A stretch of DNA of 64,000 nucleotides from Flagellimonas taeanensis. GTDB lineage: Bacteria > Bacteroidota > Bacteroidia > Flavobacteriales > Flavobacteriaceae. The notes under the pieces were generated by a model that was given only the letters and a program-made list of their open reading frames with translations, had not been told where the DNA came from and ran no database searches. The DNA lies in NCBI RefSeq assembly GCF_003584105.1, contig NZ_QXFO01000011.1, forward strand, positions 186,001 through 250,000. Reading direction: 5' to 3'. The first letter of the stretch is position 1. Every line of letters starts with the position of its first letter. This document shows, piece by piece, positions 17,025 to 25,325 of this stretch. Both the position numbers and the translations under genes were made by a program.

Positions 17025-17450
17025 ATGAGTATAGTAAAAAGAAACAACTTGTTTTTCCCTTCTCTGATGAACGATTACTTTGCCCCAGACTGGTTTGGTG
17101 GCGCAGAAAAGTGGAATGCTTCCATTCCCGCAGTCAATATAAAGGACAATGAGGATGGATTTGAATTGGAACTTGCCGTACCTGGCATGAAGAAAGATGA
17201 TTTCACCGTGGAGGTGGATAATGATGTATTGACCATTTCAAGTGAGATCAAAGCGGAAAACGAGGAGAAAAAAGACAATTACACACGAAAGGAATTTTCT
17301 TTCACCTCTTTCAAAAGGGCCTTTACCTTGCCAGAAACCGTTGATGGTTCCAAGATAGATGCCAAGTATGAGGACGGCATATTGAAGCTGACCTTGCCCA
17401 AGAAGCAAGAGGCTTTACCGAAGCCCAAGCGATTGATTTCGATTGGATAA
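17025..17450 (+). CDS. Hsp20 / alpha-crystallin small heat-shock protein
   Basis: A 141-residue ATP-independent chaperone of the cytoplasm. The alpha-crystallin domain runs from about residue 35: PAVNIKDNEDGFELELAVPGMKKDDF, VDNDVLTISSE, then RKEFSFTSFKRAFTLPETVD and YEDGILKLTLPKK. The C-terminal anchoring motif I-x-I/V is present in modified form (LISIG). It is monocistronic and followed by a GC-rich hairpin. Small heat-shock genes are usually heat induced; no CIRCE-like element was seen. Confidence 0.95.
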   Translation: MSIVKRNNLFFPSLMNDYFAPDWFGGAEKWNASIPAVNIKDNEDGFELELAVPGMKKDDFTVEVDNDVLTISSEIKAENEEKKDNYTRKEFSFTSFKRAFTLPETVDGSKIDAKYEDGILKLTLPKKQEALPKPKRLISIG

Positions 17451-17510
17451 GATATTGAAAGCACCAACTCGGTGTTTCATGATGGTTGGATTAGTTGGTT
17501 AGTTTGTTGG

Positions 17511-17547
17511 CGCGCCCCTTGCAAATTGCTTGGGGCGCGTTTATTTT
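17511..17547 (+). terminator. Intrinsic terminator after the Hsp20 gene
   Basis: cgcgcccc (17511-17518) pairs perfectly with ggggcgcg (17532-17539), followed by a T-rich stretch (tttatttt). Confidence 0.75.
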
Positions 17548-17615
17548 GATTGTTAATGTTTAATTAACATAAAAAATCTTACTTTTAAGATAAGTTTAAC
17601 CTTAACTATATTTTT

Positions 17616-18395
17616 ATGAGACCATTTAACAAATTACAATTGATCGGACTATTATTGGTAAGTTCCCTTTTGTTGGTAATCCATTCGTGTGCAAAAGAAG
17701 AACCTACCAGTCTTGAAAACCCAAACATCGATGTTTCCGAAGTTGACAACCCGCCCATTATGGAAAGTGGAGGGGATGGGATTGAAGATGACACTAAATC
17801 ATCATCTTCCCTAACGGGCAAGACTACTTGCGATATAACCGGGACCTCCACACCTCAGGCAGGCAACCAATATACTTTTACCTATACAACAAATATGTCG
17901 AGTCCCACAGTCACATGGACCGTGCTGAGCGGGGCAATAACTTTGGTCAGTACGTCTGGAAATTCTGCGACCTTTCAGTTTGGATCAGGCTTTAGTTCGG
18001 GAAGTATCAAGGCTCATGGTACGAATGGCACTGTTGAATGTTCGGACACTATTTCGTTTAGGCAACCAACCATAAGCTGTCCCCAGCAAAGCTGTTTGAA
18101 TATATTGCAAGTGGAACCCTGCATAGACTATCAAGCGGTATTGAGCTGTGCAAACAATGTTTCTTCTGTGGATTGGGAATATTCCATAGGGCCATACAGC
18201 CATGTTTCGATTGGTTCATCAACTAATCCTGGTGGAAATTATGCAATCGCAAAGCCAATTTATCTTCCGACCGGTAGTTGGGATAATTATTACCTATGGA
18301 TTTTTGCCGACATTACACTGACCAATGGATCTACATGTACACTATCAAAAAGTATATTGTTGAGTTGTGGCTCAGGGGGTGGTGGCAATCAGTAA
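17616..18395 (+). CDS. Lipoprotein with PKD-like domain, unknown
   Basis: A 259-residue exported lipoprotein: the signal LIGLLLVSSLLLVIHSC ends in a lipobox with Cys25. A low-complexity acidic/serine linker (residues 40-66) is followed by a beta-sandwich region, whose ITGTSTPQAGNQYTFTYTT, TVTWTVLSGAI and GSIKAHGTNG resemble a PKD/immunoglobulin-like domain. The C-terminal half has cysteines in pairs (CPQQSC, CIDYQAVLSC, CTLSKSILLSC), suggesting disulfides. It ends in a glycine-rich tail. It is likely on the cell surface; no enzymatic motif is visible. Confidence 0.7.
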   Translation: MRPFNKLQLIGLLLVSSLLLVIHSCAKEEPTSLENPNIDVSEVDNPPIMESGGDGIEDDTKSSSSLTGKTTCDITGTSTPQAGNQYTFTYTTNMSSPTVTWTVLSGAITLVSTSGNSATFQFGSGFSSGSIKAHGTNGTVECSDTISFRQPTISCPQQSCLNILQVEPCIDYQAVLSCANNVSSVDWEYSIGPYSHVSIGSSTNPGGNYAIAKPIYLPTGSWDNYYLWIFADITLTNGSTCTLSKSILLSCGSGGGGNQ

Positions 18396-18419
18396 GAAAT
18401 AGAAAAATAATGAAAATGA

Positions 18420-18448
18420 GAGAGGCCTTAAATGGCCTCTTTTTTTTA
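18420..18448 (+). terminator. Intrinsic terminator after the lipoprotein gene
   Basis: agaggcc (18421-18427) pairs with ggcctct (18434-18440), followed by eight T residues. Its T run overlaps the 3' end of convergent uvrB. Confidence 0.8.
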
Positions 18449-20434
18449 TTCCTTCTCTTGCAAAACCTTTATTTCGTCCCTTAACTTGGCCGCCTCCATA
18501 AAATTGAGTTCTTTGGCGGCTTTCTCCATGGCCTTTCTCTTTTCCCGGATCAATTTTTCCTTTTGGTCCTCGGTCAGGTACGCCATATCAGGTTCCGCGG
18601 CACGCAGCTCTTCCTTTTGGAAATGATAGGTGGAAACGGAATTTTTGACCAAGGCATTGTCCAGATTTTTGTTGAGCGCCTTGGGGGTAATGTTGTGCTC
18701 CTTGTTGTAGGCCATTTGCTTTTCCCTACGGTAATTGGTCTCGTCGATGGTCTTTTGCATACTCTCGGTAATCTTGTCGGCATACATGATGGCCTTTCCG
18801 TTGAGGTTACGTGCTGCACGGCCAACCGTCTGTGTCAGGGAGCGGTTGCTTCGCAAAAAACCTTCCTTGTCAGCGTCCAATATGGCCACTAAGGATACTT
18901 CGGGCAGGTCCAATCCCTCCCGAAGCAGGTTTACACCGATCAACACATCGAACAGTCCTTTTCGAAGGTCCTGCATGATCTCTACACGTTCCAAGGTGTC
19001 CACATCACTATGGATATACCGGCAACGTACATCGATCCTGGACAGGTATTTGGTCAGTTCCTCGGCCATTCTTTTGGTCAGGGTGGTCACCAAGGTACGT
19101 TCATCCAGTTCCACCCTTTGCTGTATCTCTTCCACCAGATCATCAATTTGGTTGGCACTGGGCCTCACTTCGATGATAGGATCCAAGAGCCCCGTTGGGC
19201 GTATGACCTGTTCCACATAAATGCCTCCACTGAGTTCCAATTCATAATCGGCCGGGGTGGCACTTACATAAAGGACTTGATTCTGTAGGGCTTCGAACTC
19301 CTCGAACTTCAGGGGTCGGTTGTCCATGGCTGCCGGCAGTCGAAATCCATATTCTACCAAATTTTCCTTTCGCGATCGGTCGCCACCGTACATGGCATGC
19401 ACCTGTGGAATGGTTACGTGGCTTTCATCGATGACCATCAAATAGTCATCTGGGAAGTAGTCCAACAAACAGAAAGGCCGTGTGCCTGGTTTTCTGCCGT
19501 CCAGATAGCGGGAGTAATTTTCAATGCCCGAGCAATAGCCCAGTTCCCGAATCATTTCAAGGTCAAAATTGGTACGTTCTTCCAGACGTTTGGCTTCCAG
19601 CGGTCTACCTATTTCTTTGAAGTAGTCCACCTGTTTCACCAGATCGTCCTGAATTTCCCGGATAGCATTTTGCAGCACATCGGGAGAGGTCACGAACATA
19701 TTGGCCGGGTAAATGTTCAAGGAGTCATAGATTTCGATGACCTTGTTGTTGAAAGGATCCAAGGCTTCGATCTCCTCGATTTCATCGCCAAAAAAATGGA
19801 TGCGGAAGGCATGGTCGGCATAGCTGGGGAACACATCCACCACATCCCCCTTCACCCGAAAATTGCCGTTCCTGAAATCGGCCGTGGTCCGGGAATACAG
19901 ACTTTGTACCAATTGTTTCAAAAACTTGGTGCGGGATATCACTTGCTCCCTATGGATGGAGATCACGTTCTTCTGGAACTCGATGGGGTTCCCGATACCA
20001 TACAGACAGGATACCGATGCGACCACCAGCACGTCCCTTCTTCCTGAAAGAAGGGAAGAAGTGGCGCTCAACCGCAGTTTCTCGATGTCCTCATTGATGG
20101 AAAGGTCCTTTTCGATATAGAGTCCGCTGGAAGGGATATAGGCCTCTGGTTGATAGTAGTCGTAGTAGGATACAAAGTATTCCACGGCATTGTTCGGAAA
20201 AAACTGCTTGAACTCCGAATACAATTGGGCGGCCAAGGTCTTGTTGTGTGCCAATACCAAGGTGGGCCGCTGTACGGTCTCCACTACATTGGCCACAGTG
20301 AACGTCTTGCCCGAACCCGTTACCCCGAGCAGGGTCTGGTGCCGCTCGTTTCCCTCAATGCCCTCCACCAATTGCTTGATGGCATTTGGCTGGTCCCCCG
20401 TAGGTTTGAATCCCGAAACTACCTGAAATTTCAT
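18446..20434 (-). CDS. uvrB: Excinuclease ABC subunit B
   Basis: A 662-residue DNA-repair helicase-like subunit that loads onto damage with UvrA and recruits UvrC. Seen: Walker A GVTGSGKTFTVANV, the beta-hairpin YYDYYQPEAYIPSSG, DEXH-box motif VIDESHVTIPQ, the motif VI region QTVGRAARNLNGKAIMY, and the C-terminal UVR coiled-coil domain (KAMEKAAKELNFMEAAKLRDE). Length and order are standard. Confidence 0.98.
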   Translation of the reverse strand: MKFQVVSGFKPTGDQPNAIKQLVEGIEGNERHQTLLGVTGSGKTFTVANVVETVQRPTLVLAHNKTLAAQLYSEFKQFFPNNAVEYFVSYYDYYQPEAYIPSSGLYIEKDLSINEDIEKLRLSATSSLLSGRRDVLVVASVSCLYGIGNPIEFQKNVISIHREQVISRTKFLKQLVQSLYSRTTADFRNGNFRVKGDVVDVFPSYADHAFRIHFFGDEIEEIEALDPFNNKVIEIYDSLNIYPANMFVTSPDVLQNAIREIQDDLVKQVDYFKEIGRPLEAKRLEERTNFDLEMIRELGYCSGIENYSRYLDGRKPGTRPFCLLDYFPDDYLMVIDESHVTIPQVHAMYGGDRSRKENLVEYGFRLPAAMDNRPLKFEEFEALQNQVLYVSATPADYELELSGGIYVEQVIRPTGLLDPIIEVRPSANQIDDLVEEIQQRVELDERTLVTTLTKRMAEELTKYLSRIDVRCRYIHSDVDTLERVEIMQDLRKGLFDVLIGVNLLREGLDLPEVSLVAILDADKEGFLRSNRSLTQTVGRAARNLNGKAIMYADKITESMQKTIDETNYRREKQMAYNKEHNITPKALNKNLDNALVKNSVSTYHFQKEELRAAEPDMAYLTEDQKEKLIREKRKAMEKAAKELNFMEAAKLRDEIKVLQEKE

Positions 20435-20533
20435 TCGATAAAAATACTAAAGGATACATCCAAACGGAAGCAAAAGAGTAAGATTATCCATTTGATCAGG
20501 TATAAATGTTTCGTCTTTCGGGGTGACTGGTTT

Positions 20534-21367
20534 TTAAAGGTCCCTTTTTTTCAACAAAGCATAGGATAAATAGATGAAAATGGCTGTCCAAACGATGACG
20601 ATCAGGAACTCGTACCAATACACATGGTAATCAAACTTCATATCTTCTCCAATTTGTTGTCCGATATTTTGTACAGCAGAAAGTCTCGTAAATGGCTCTT
20701 TGATCAGGTTGGACATGGATTGTAGTGGAAAAAAGTCTTTTACCACCCTTGCTGCTGACCAACTCATCACTTTCCATCCCAAGAGGCCAAATACTACCTG
20801 CTCCAAAATGGTCCATAGGATAAGGAACCCCAACGCAAAAGCGGAGCGTTTCACCAATATCCCCAAAAAGAGACAGAAGGAGAAAAACCCGACCAACTTA
20901 AAGAAGAAAGCGGGTAGGAACTCCAAGTCGGAAAAAATGATGGATAGTTCATTGTAATCTGAATAGATAAGCCCTAAAATCATGGAAACCACAAATACGA
21001 ACACGGTCGATATCAATGCAAAGGATACCACGGTGAGCACTTTGGAAAGGATGAACTCCTTTTTGGAAAGGCCGTCTATGAGGTTCTGTTTGATGGTCTT
21101 GTTGCTGTATTCGTTGGACATCATGGAAACGATGACAATGGCCAAGAACAGCTTGAAGAGGGCCGTCACAAAAGTGTTGAAATGCCAGATATACGGAAAG
21201 TTGAAGATTCCCTGGTCTGCCAAATGGAACTGGACCGGTCCAATGTCAAACTTGATGGCAGCAATCAACGCAATCGAGGTCAAGAGGACAAAGTAGGCAA
21301 TGATAAGTACTTTGCTCGCCCTGTTGTTCCAAAGTTTTATGAATTCGATTTGAAGGAGACGTAACAT
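20534..21367 (-). CDS. ABC-2 type transporter permease
   Basis: A 277-residue membrane protein with six predicted helices, the first at residues 20-38 after the amphipathic start MLRLLQIEFIKLWNNRASK typical of ABC-2 permeases. A large loop (about 200-245) precedes the last helix. It lies 13 bp after the ATPase gene at 21381-22277 on the same strand, so the two form one exporter. Substrate unknown; such pairs in flavobacteria are linked to bacitracin-like or natural-product resistance or lipid export. Confidence 0.88.
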   Translation of the reverse strand: MLRLLQIEFIKLWNNRASKVLIIAYFVLLTSIALIAAIKFDIGPVQFHLADQGIFNFPYIWHFNTFVTALFKLFLAIVIVSMMSNEYSNKTIKQNLIDGLSKKEFILSKVLTVVSFALISTVFVFVVSMILGLIYSDYNELSIIFSDLEFLPAFFFKLVGFFSFCLFLGILVKRSAFALGFLILWTILEQVVFGLLGWKVMSWSAARVVKDFFPLQSMSNLIKEPFTRLSAVQNIGQQIGEDMKFDYHVYWYEFLIVIVWTAIFIYLSYALLKKRDL

Positions 21368-21380
21368 TCGTTTTTTTTGA

Positions 21381-22277
21381 TTAGTTGTTCTTGGTCAAGG
21401 TTAAAAATTGTTCTTCCAGGCTCTCTTTGCGTTTCACCAGATGGGAGAGCACAATGCCTTTTTCAAAGAGCATCTTATTGAGTGTCACGGCGTCCATTTC
21501 TTCCTTGAGGTAAGCGGTCAGTGTCCCGTTGAAGTTCTCAATCTTCCCAAAACTGGCATTTTTCTCCAATAGGGATTTCAACTGGTCCATATCTTGGCAC
21601 CGGAGTTCAAAAAATCCATGGCTTGCCAACATGCTGTCCACTGGACCGGAGTACAGGTTTTCCCCTTTTCGGAGAATGACCACGTGCGAGCATACTTTTT
21701 CCACCTCGTCCAGCAAGTGGGAGGCAAGCAAAATGGTCGTGCCCTGACCTGCAATGGTCTTGATGATTTCCCGTATCTGGTGGATTCCTTGGGGGTCCAG
21801 GCCGTTTGTGGGCTCGTCAAGAATCAATATTTCCGGATCGTTGAGCAGGGCGGAGGCAATGGCCAAACGTTGTTTCATCCCGAGGGAATAGGTCTTGAAC
21901 TTGCTGTTTCTGCGGTCCCAAAGTCCTACCAGCTCCAACTTTTCCTGAATTTTAGTTTCTGGGACCTCCTTGATCTTACAGACCAGTTTCAAGTTTTGGA
22001 TGGCGGTCATGTAAGGGTAGAAGTTGGGCCGTTCGATGATGGCCCCTACCTTTTTCAAGGCCTCATGGGTGGAGGTATTGCCATCGAACCAACTGAAATC
22101 GCCCGAGGTACGGTTCACTACGTTGAGGATGATGCCCAAAGTGGTGGATTTTCCACTTCCGTTGGGCCCTAGAATGCCATACACATTGCCCTTTTCAATG
22201 GTAAAGGACAGGTCTTTGACAGCAGTGAGGTACCCGAATTTTTTTGTGAGATGGTTTACGGTCAGGATTGTTTCCAA
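21381..22277 (-). CDS. ABC transporter ATP-binding protein (ABC-2 type)
   Basis: A 298-residue ATPase: Walker A GPNGSGKSTTLG, Q-loop region GAIIERPNFYPYMTAIQNLK, signature SLGMKQRLAIASALL, Walker B LILDEPTNGLDPQGI and the switch histidine in LLASHLLDEVE. The C-terminal extension of about 90 residues is as in BcrA-like exporters. The start is TTG (codon at 22275-22277), judged from the standard N-terminal strand ILTVNHLTKKFG. It drives the permease encoded immediately downstream. Confidence 0.93.
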   Translation of the reverse strand: METILTVNHLTKKFGYLTAVKDLSFTIEKGNVYGILGPNGSGKSTTLGIILNVVNRTSGDFSWFDGNTSTHEALKKVGAIIERPNFYPYMTAIQNLKLVCKIKEVPETKIQEKLELVGLWDRRNSKFKTYSLGMKQRLAIASALLNDPEILILDEPTNGLDPQGIHQIREIIKTIAGQGTTILLASHLLDEVEKVCSHVVILRKGENLYSGPVDSMLASHGFFELRCQDMDQLKSLLEKNASFGKIENFNGTLTAYLKEEMDAVTLNKMLFEKGIVLSHLVKRKESLEEQFLTLTKNN

Positions 22278-22383
22278 GACGGAATCGTTTTTTGATTTGT
22301 TTATAGTAACTTGACGAGGTTTAATGGAATTTGTTACAATAAAACAAAATTTTTGACCATATAAGACAAATAGGGGAAGTTTA

Positions 22384-22439
22384 GATGTCAGATGTCAGAT
22401 GTCAGATGTCAGATGTCAGATGTCGGAAGTCAGAAGTCG
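22384..22439. repeat. 7-bp tandem repeat, gatgtca
   Basis: Five exact copies of gatgtca are followed by three degraded copies (gatgtcg, gaagtca, gaagtcg). It lies between two divergent genes, 51 bp before the start at 22491. Confidence 0.9.
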
Positions 22440-22490
22440 GACATCTCATATCTTGTTTCCTGTGTCCTATATCCAGAACCATAAAGAAAT

Positions 22491-23567
22491 ATGTCCGAGG
22501 AGAAATTGATGTCGAAGAAAAAACCGGCCTATCCGGTCAACAAAAAACTGGATACCTATCTGGACAGGTACAACCGAAAAATAGAGATCCCCATTTTCTA
22601 TGAGGACCTATTGCGCTTTTCCGGTTCGGTGGTCGTGTACGATTCCGATGGGGAGGATACCCTTTGGGTGCGGGTATATTATTCGGATTTTGACCGAAAG
22701 GAAATCGACATCAGCCTGAAAAAAGTCTATTCCATTTTGCATTCGGATGGTAGTGACCGTATCCAGGAATATTTGAACGTGGATGCCGTTGATTTCTGTA
22801 CCTTTGGCAATTCCAAGCCGTTCCGCATCAAGGTAAGGAACATCCTCAATGACAACTACACCTATTTTTATGTAAAGAAGACCGATGCTTCACGAATCTA
22901 TGGGTTGGAGCTGGAACATATGCTATCGCCCTATAACCTTAACTTTTTGGTGTACAAGGACACCTTGATCGAGGAACATATTGCGGGCATTCCGGGCGAT
23001 GTGTTTATCAAGGACATGCTGCCCAAATGTTCGGAGTCCGAGAAGGCCCAGTTGGCCAAGGAGTTTGTGAAGTTCAATGAACGCTGTATGATCCGCTTGT
23101 TGGGCGATATGCGCTCCTACAATTATGTGATTGTCCCTGTACACGATTTTGACCATGTGGTCTATAAGATCAGGGCCATCGATTTTGACCAGCAGTGCTT
23201 CGAGGGAAAACTGAAGGTATATAGGCCCCAGTTTTTCAAGGAAAACTATAAAATGGTGGAATTGGTGCGCGACAAATTGCAGAAAAACTCTGTGGACCAG
23301 TATAAAATTGAGGAACGGTCCATTGTTGCCAAGCGGATTCTCAGTTCGGGCAACCGCATCAAACGTTTGATAGGTGCCGTAAAACCGGATACCATATCAT
23401 TGCCAGAAAACATTGATCGCCTAAAACACGAAATCTATGACCTTACGAAGGATATCGATTTCAAAAAGAGCACTACCATGGGCGAAGTACTGTCCCTGGC
23501 CCTCGATTTTGTAAAGCGCAACTATGAAGATGTCAGCATGAAGCAGATCATCGAGAAGAAATTTTGA
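22491..23567 (+). CDS. Conserved protein with probable APH/HipA-like kinase core
   Basis: A 358-residue soluble protein. No family name is known to me, but a kinase-like layout can be read: a strand ending YFYVKK (Lys129/130), a helix with GLELEHML (Glu140/142), a hinge-like LIEEHIAGIPG, then LLGDMRSYNYVIV, in which Asp206 and Asn211 have the D-x4-N spacing of the kinase catalytic loop, and RAIDFDQQ, where Asp231 would be the metal-binding aspartate of the DFG-type motif. The last 60 residues are helical. ATG at 22491 is used; Met7 is also possible. A 7-bp repeat array precedes the gene. The kinase call is inference from motif spacing. Confidence 0.6.
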   Translation: MSEEKLMSKKKPAYPVNKKLDTYLDRYNRKIEIPIFYEDLLRFSGSVVVYDSDGEDTLWVRVYYSDFDRKEIDISLKKVYSILHSDGSDRIQEYLNVDAVDFCTFGNSKPFRIKVRNILNDNYTYFYVKKTDASRIYGLELEHMLSPYNLNFLVYKDTLIEEHIAGIPGDVFIKDMLPKCSESEKAQLAKEFVKFNERCMIRLLGDMRSYNYVIVPVHDFDHVVYKIRAIDFDQQCFEGKLKVYRPQFFKENYKMVELVRDKLQKNSVDQYKIEERSIVAKRILSSGNRIKRLIGAVKPDTISLPENIDRLKHEIYDLTKDIDFKKSTTMGEVLSLALDFVKRNYEDVSMKQIIEKKF

Positions 23568-23652
23568 TCAATGTTCAATTGCCAATAAGCGATTGACAAT
23601 CACACTTTTTTTGGACACTATTACTATTGTTTATTGTCCATTGCTAATTGTG
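23568..23652. repeat. Degenerate short-repeat intergenic region
   Basis: This gap holds several loose copies of an attg/caat-rich word (gttcaattgcca, cgattgacaatca, gtttattgtccattg, ctaattgtg). No gene or terminator was seen; two convergent genes end here. Confidence 0.5.
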
Positions 23653-24711
23653 TTAGCTCTTCTGCTCCTTGTTGAAATAGACCAGATAATAGTACATCTG
23701 GCGCTCCTCGTCCCAGCCCTTCTCCACAAATTTTTCGGCGGATTCAGGGTTGATGAAATCCAGTTTTATCTGGATATTGGTGTCGAGGTTGATGACATTC
23801 TTTATTTTTTTCCGGGCATCTGAAACGGCCTTGTTGGCAATGTCAAAATTGGATACATCCTCAATGCTGTACTTTGGCCCCTTTTCCACTTTGTAGTGTT
23901 TGAACTCGGGAATCAGTTCCGGGTTTTCCATCACTTCGTTCAAAAAGGCGGTCTCTTCAAAGGCATCGTTTTTGGCAAAATGGTTCACCGCCCGGTTCAT
24001 GAAAAGAACCTCTTGCTGCTTGTCCTCCGCCGGAAGAACCACGTCCTTGGCGAAGTTCTGGCAGAATTTCAGGTAGTTTTTGGTGTAGAAATTTTCGTCG
24101 GTCAACGGGACCAAACCTAAAAAATTCTCCAGCCAATATTTGGCATCGTAGCGGTTACTGTCCACGGATAGAACTTTGTACCCTTCTTCCTTGTCCACAT
24201 TGAAAACGATACAGCCCTTGTCCAACTTATTGATGTTGATACCCTGCTTGATGAGGATCTCCAGGTTTTGCTCCTTTTCCCGGAACTGTAGAAAATCATG
24301 CTTCAACTCACTTTTAAAAATGCCCACGGCATCCGTTTTTTTGTTGTCGATGACCATGTCCGAAAAATGGACGACATATACCTCCCCGCTTTTGATGTGC
24401 GGGTGGTTGGACTGGTCAAAAAGGTGCTGGGTTATCTTTTTGGAAACCTGGTGCCCGTTCGATGGGTTTTCAAACAGTTCCGAAATGGATTTGAATACCT
24501 CATTGAACTCCAGGTCCACATCATGGGCAAACCTAAAATAGTTCTCTTCCTTTTCCCTAAAAGGCCTAAAGAAATACTCTTTTAGCAAACCGGACATCTC
24601 ATCGTTCAGCGAGAAAGGTTCGGCGGACATAAAAGCAGCTTCATTTTTGCTCTTGTTGCCCACACGGTGGAGCGAGATGCTTTCAATCTGGGCGGGATAT
24701 AGGTTTAGCAT
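23653..24711 (-). CDS. Nucleoid-associated protein (NdpA/YejK family)
   Basis: A 352-residue protein of the 37-kDa nucleoid-associated family. Typical features are the start MLNLYPAQIESISLHRVGNK, the segment LLKEYFFRPFREKEE, the strand pair VYVVHFSDMVID and DAVGIFKSE, and the C-terminal DARKKIKNVINLDTNIQIKLDFINPESAEKFVEKG. Family members bind the nucleoid but their precise role is unclear. It converges on the kinase-like gene and lies about 60 bp after a gene encoding a pRiA4b ORF-3-like protein, separated by a 7-bp tandem repeat. Confidence 0.9.
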   Translation of the reverse strand: MLNLYPAQIESISLHRVGNKSKNEAAFMSAEPFSLNDEMSGLLKEYFFRPFREKEENYFRFAHDVDLEFNEVFKSISELFENPSNGHQVSKKITQHLFDQSNHPHIKSGEVYVVHFSDMVIDNKKTDAVGIFKSELKHDFLQFREKEQNLEILIKQGININKLDKGCIVFNVDKEEGYKVLSVDSNRYDAKYWLENFLGLVPLTDENFYTKNYLKFCQNFAKDVVLPAEDKQQEVLFMNRAVNHFAKNDAFEETAFLNEVMENPELIPEFKHYKVEKGPKYSIEDVSNFDIANKAVSDARKKIKNVINLDTNIQIKLDFINPESAEKFVEKGWDEERQMYYYLVYFNKEQKS

Positions 24712-24719
24712 ATTTTTGG

Positions 24720-24766
24720 TTAAGGGTTAAGGGTTAAGGGTTAAGGGTTAAGGGTTAAGGGTTGGG
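24720..24766. repeat. 7-bp tandem repeat, ttaaggg
   Basis: Six exact copies of ttaaggg (24720-24761) and a partial seventh (ttggg) fill the gap between two same-strand genes. The downstream gene's coding end is 4 bp away at 24771. Confidence 0.92.
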
Positions 24767-24770
24767 TATG

Positions 24771-25283
24771 TCAATTCCAGTTTTCATCAAAATCCATGTC
24801 GTCATAGCTATCGAGGAAATCATCGTCTTCACCAAAGCTGTCCTCCAAATCTCCTTCCTCTGCTTCAAATTTTTTCTCCGGGGGCGAATCCGGTAATTCC
24901 CCAAAACTGAACAAAAGATTGGGATAAATTTTTCCACCTTCATTTTCAACTACATCTGCCAGTTCCACAAAGAAGGTCCACATGCTGTAAAAATCGTACA
25001 CGTAGATCAATTTTGGGGTCTGTTCGGACAGTACATCGTCCAGGGAGGTCTCGTTCATCAACCGGATATCGGAACCGTTCTCGCTCATATCGAAGAGTGC
25101 GATTTCCTCATCTTGGTTCCATTCCTCGTCACAGGTGTAGAAAGAGGCCATTTCACCTCCTTCAAATCCAAAGGCCTGGGTTATGGCATTGTGGAATTCT
25201 TCCAGTGTATCGTTTTCGTCAATTTCGATATCCCTAAAGATATCTTCCTCAGCATCAAGTATTATCCTGATTTTATAGATCAT
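24771..25283 (-). CDS. pRiA4b ORF-3-like (IS1096 passenger TnpR-type) protein
   Basis: A 170-residue acidic protein. It begins IYKIRIILDAEEDIFRDIEID, then TLEEFHNAITQAFGFEGGEMASFY, and YVYDFYSMWTFFVELADV, the known order of the plasmid pRiA4b ORF-3-like fold. The C-terminal 45 residues are strongly acidic and disordered (EEGDLEDSFGEDDDFLDSYDD). The true ATG is at 25283; the TTG one codon before is not needed. Chromosomal Bacteroidota copies are common and are not a sign of a mobile element here. Function unknown. Confidence 0.8.
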   Translation of the reverse strand: MIYKIRIILDAEEDIFRDIEIDENDTLEEFHNAITQAFGFEGGEMASFYTCDEEWNQDEEIALFDMSENGSDIRLMNETSLDDVLSEQTPKLIYVYDFYSMWTFFVELADVVENEGGKIYPNLLFSFGELPDSPPEKKFEAEEGDLEDSFGEDDDFLDSYDDMDFDENWN

Positions 25284-25325
25284 CAAAAAAAATTATAGAA
25301 TGTGCAAAGTTACAATAAATACCCC

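Noticed and set aside
19397-20047. 216-codon open frame antisense to uvrB
   Set aside because: Shadow of uvrB; no independent start context or family features.
22384-22439. Possible CRISPR array
   Set aside because: The unit is 7 bp with no spacers, no conserved 24-37 bp repeats, and no cas genes.
24720-24766. True telomere or replication-end sequence
   Set aside because: The repeat is flanked by genes on both sides in continuous sequence and is only 47 bp long; a bacterial chromosome end would not look so.
24771-25283. Insertion-sequence remnant (IS1096 passenger-type domain)
   Set aside because: Only the domain name recalls a transposon; there is no transposase, terminal inverted repeat or target duplication near it.
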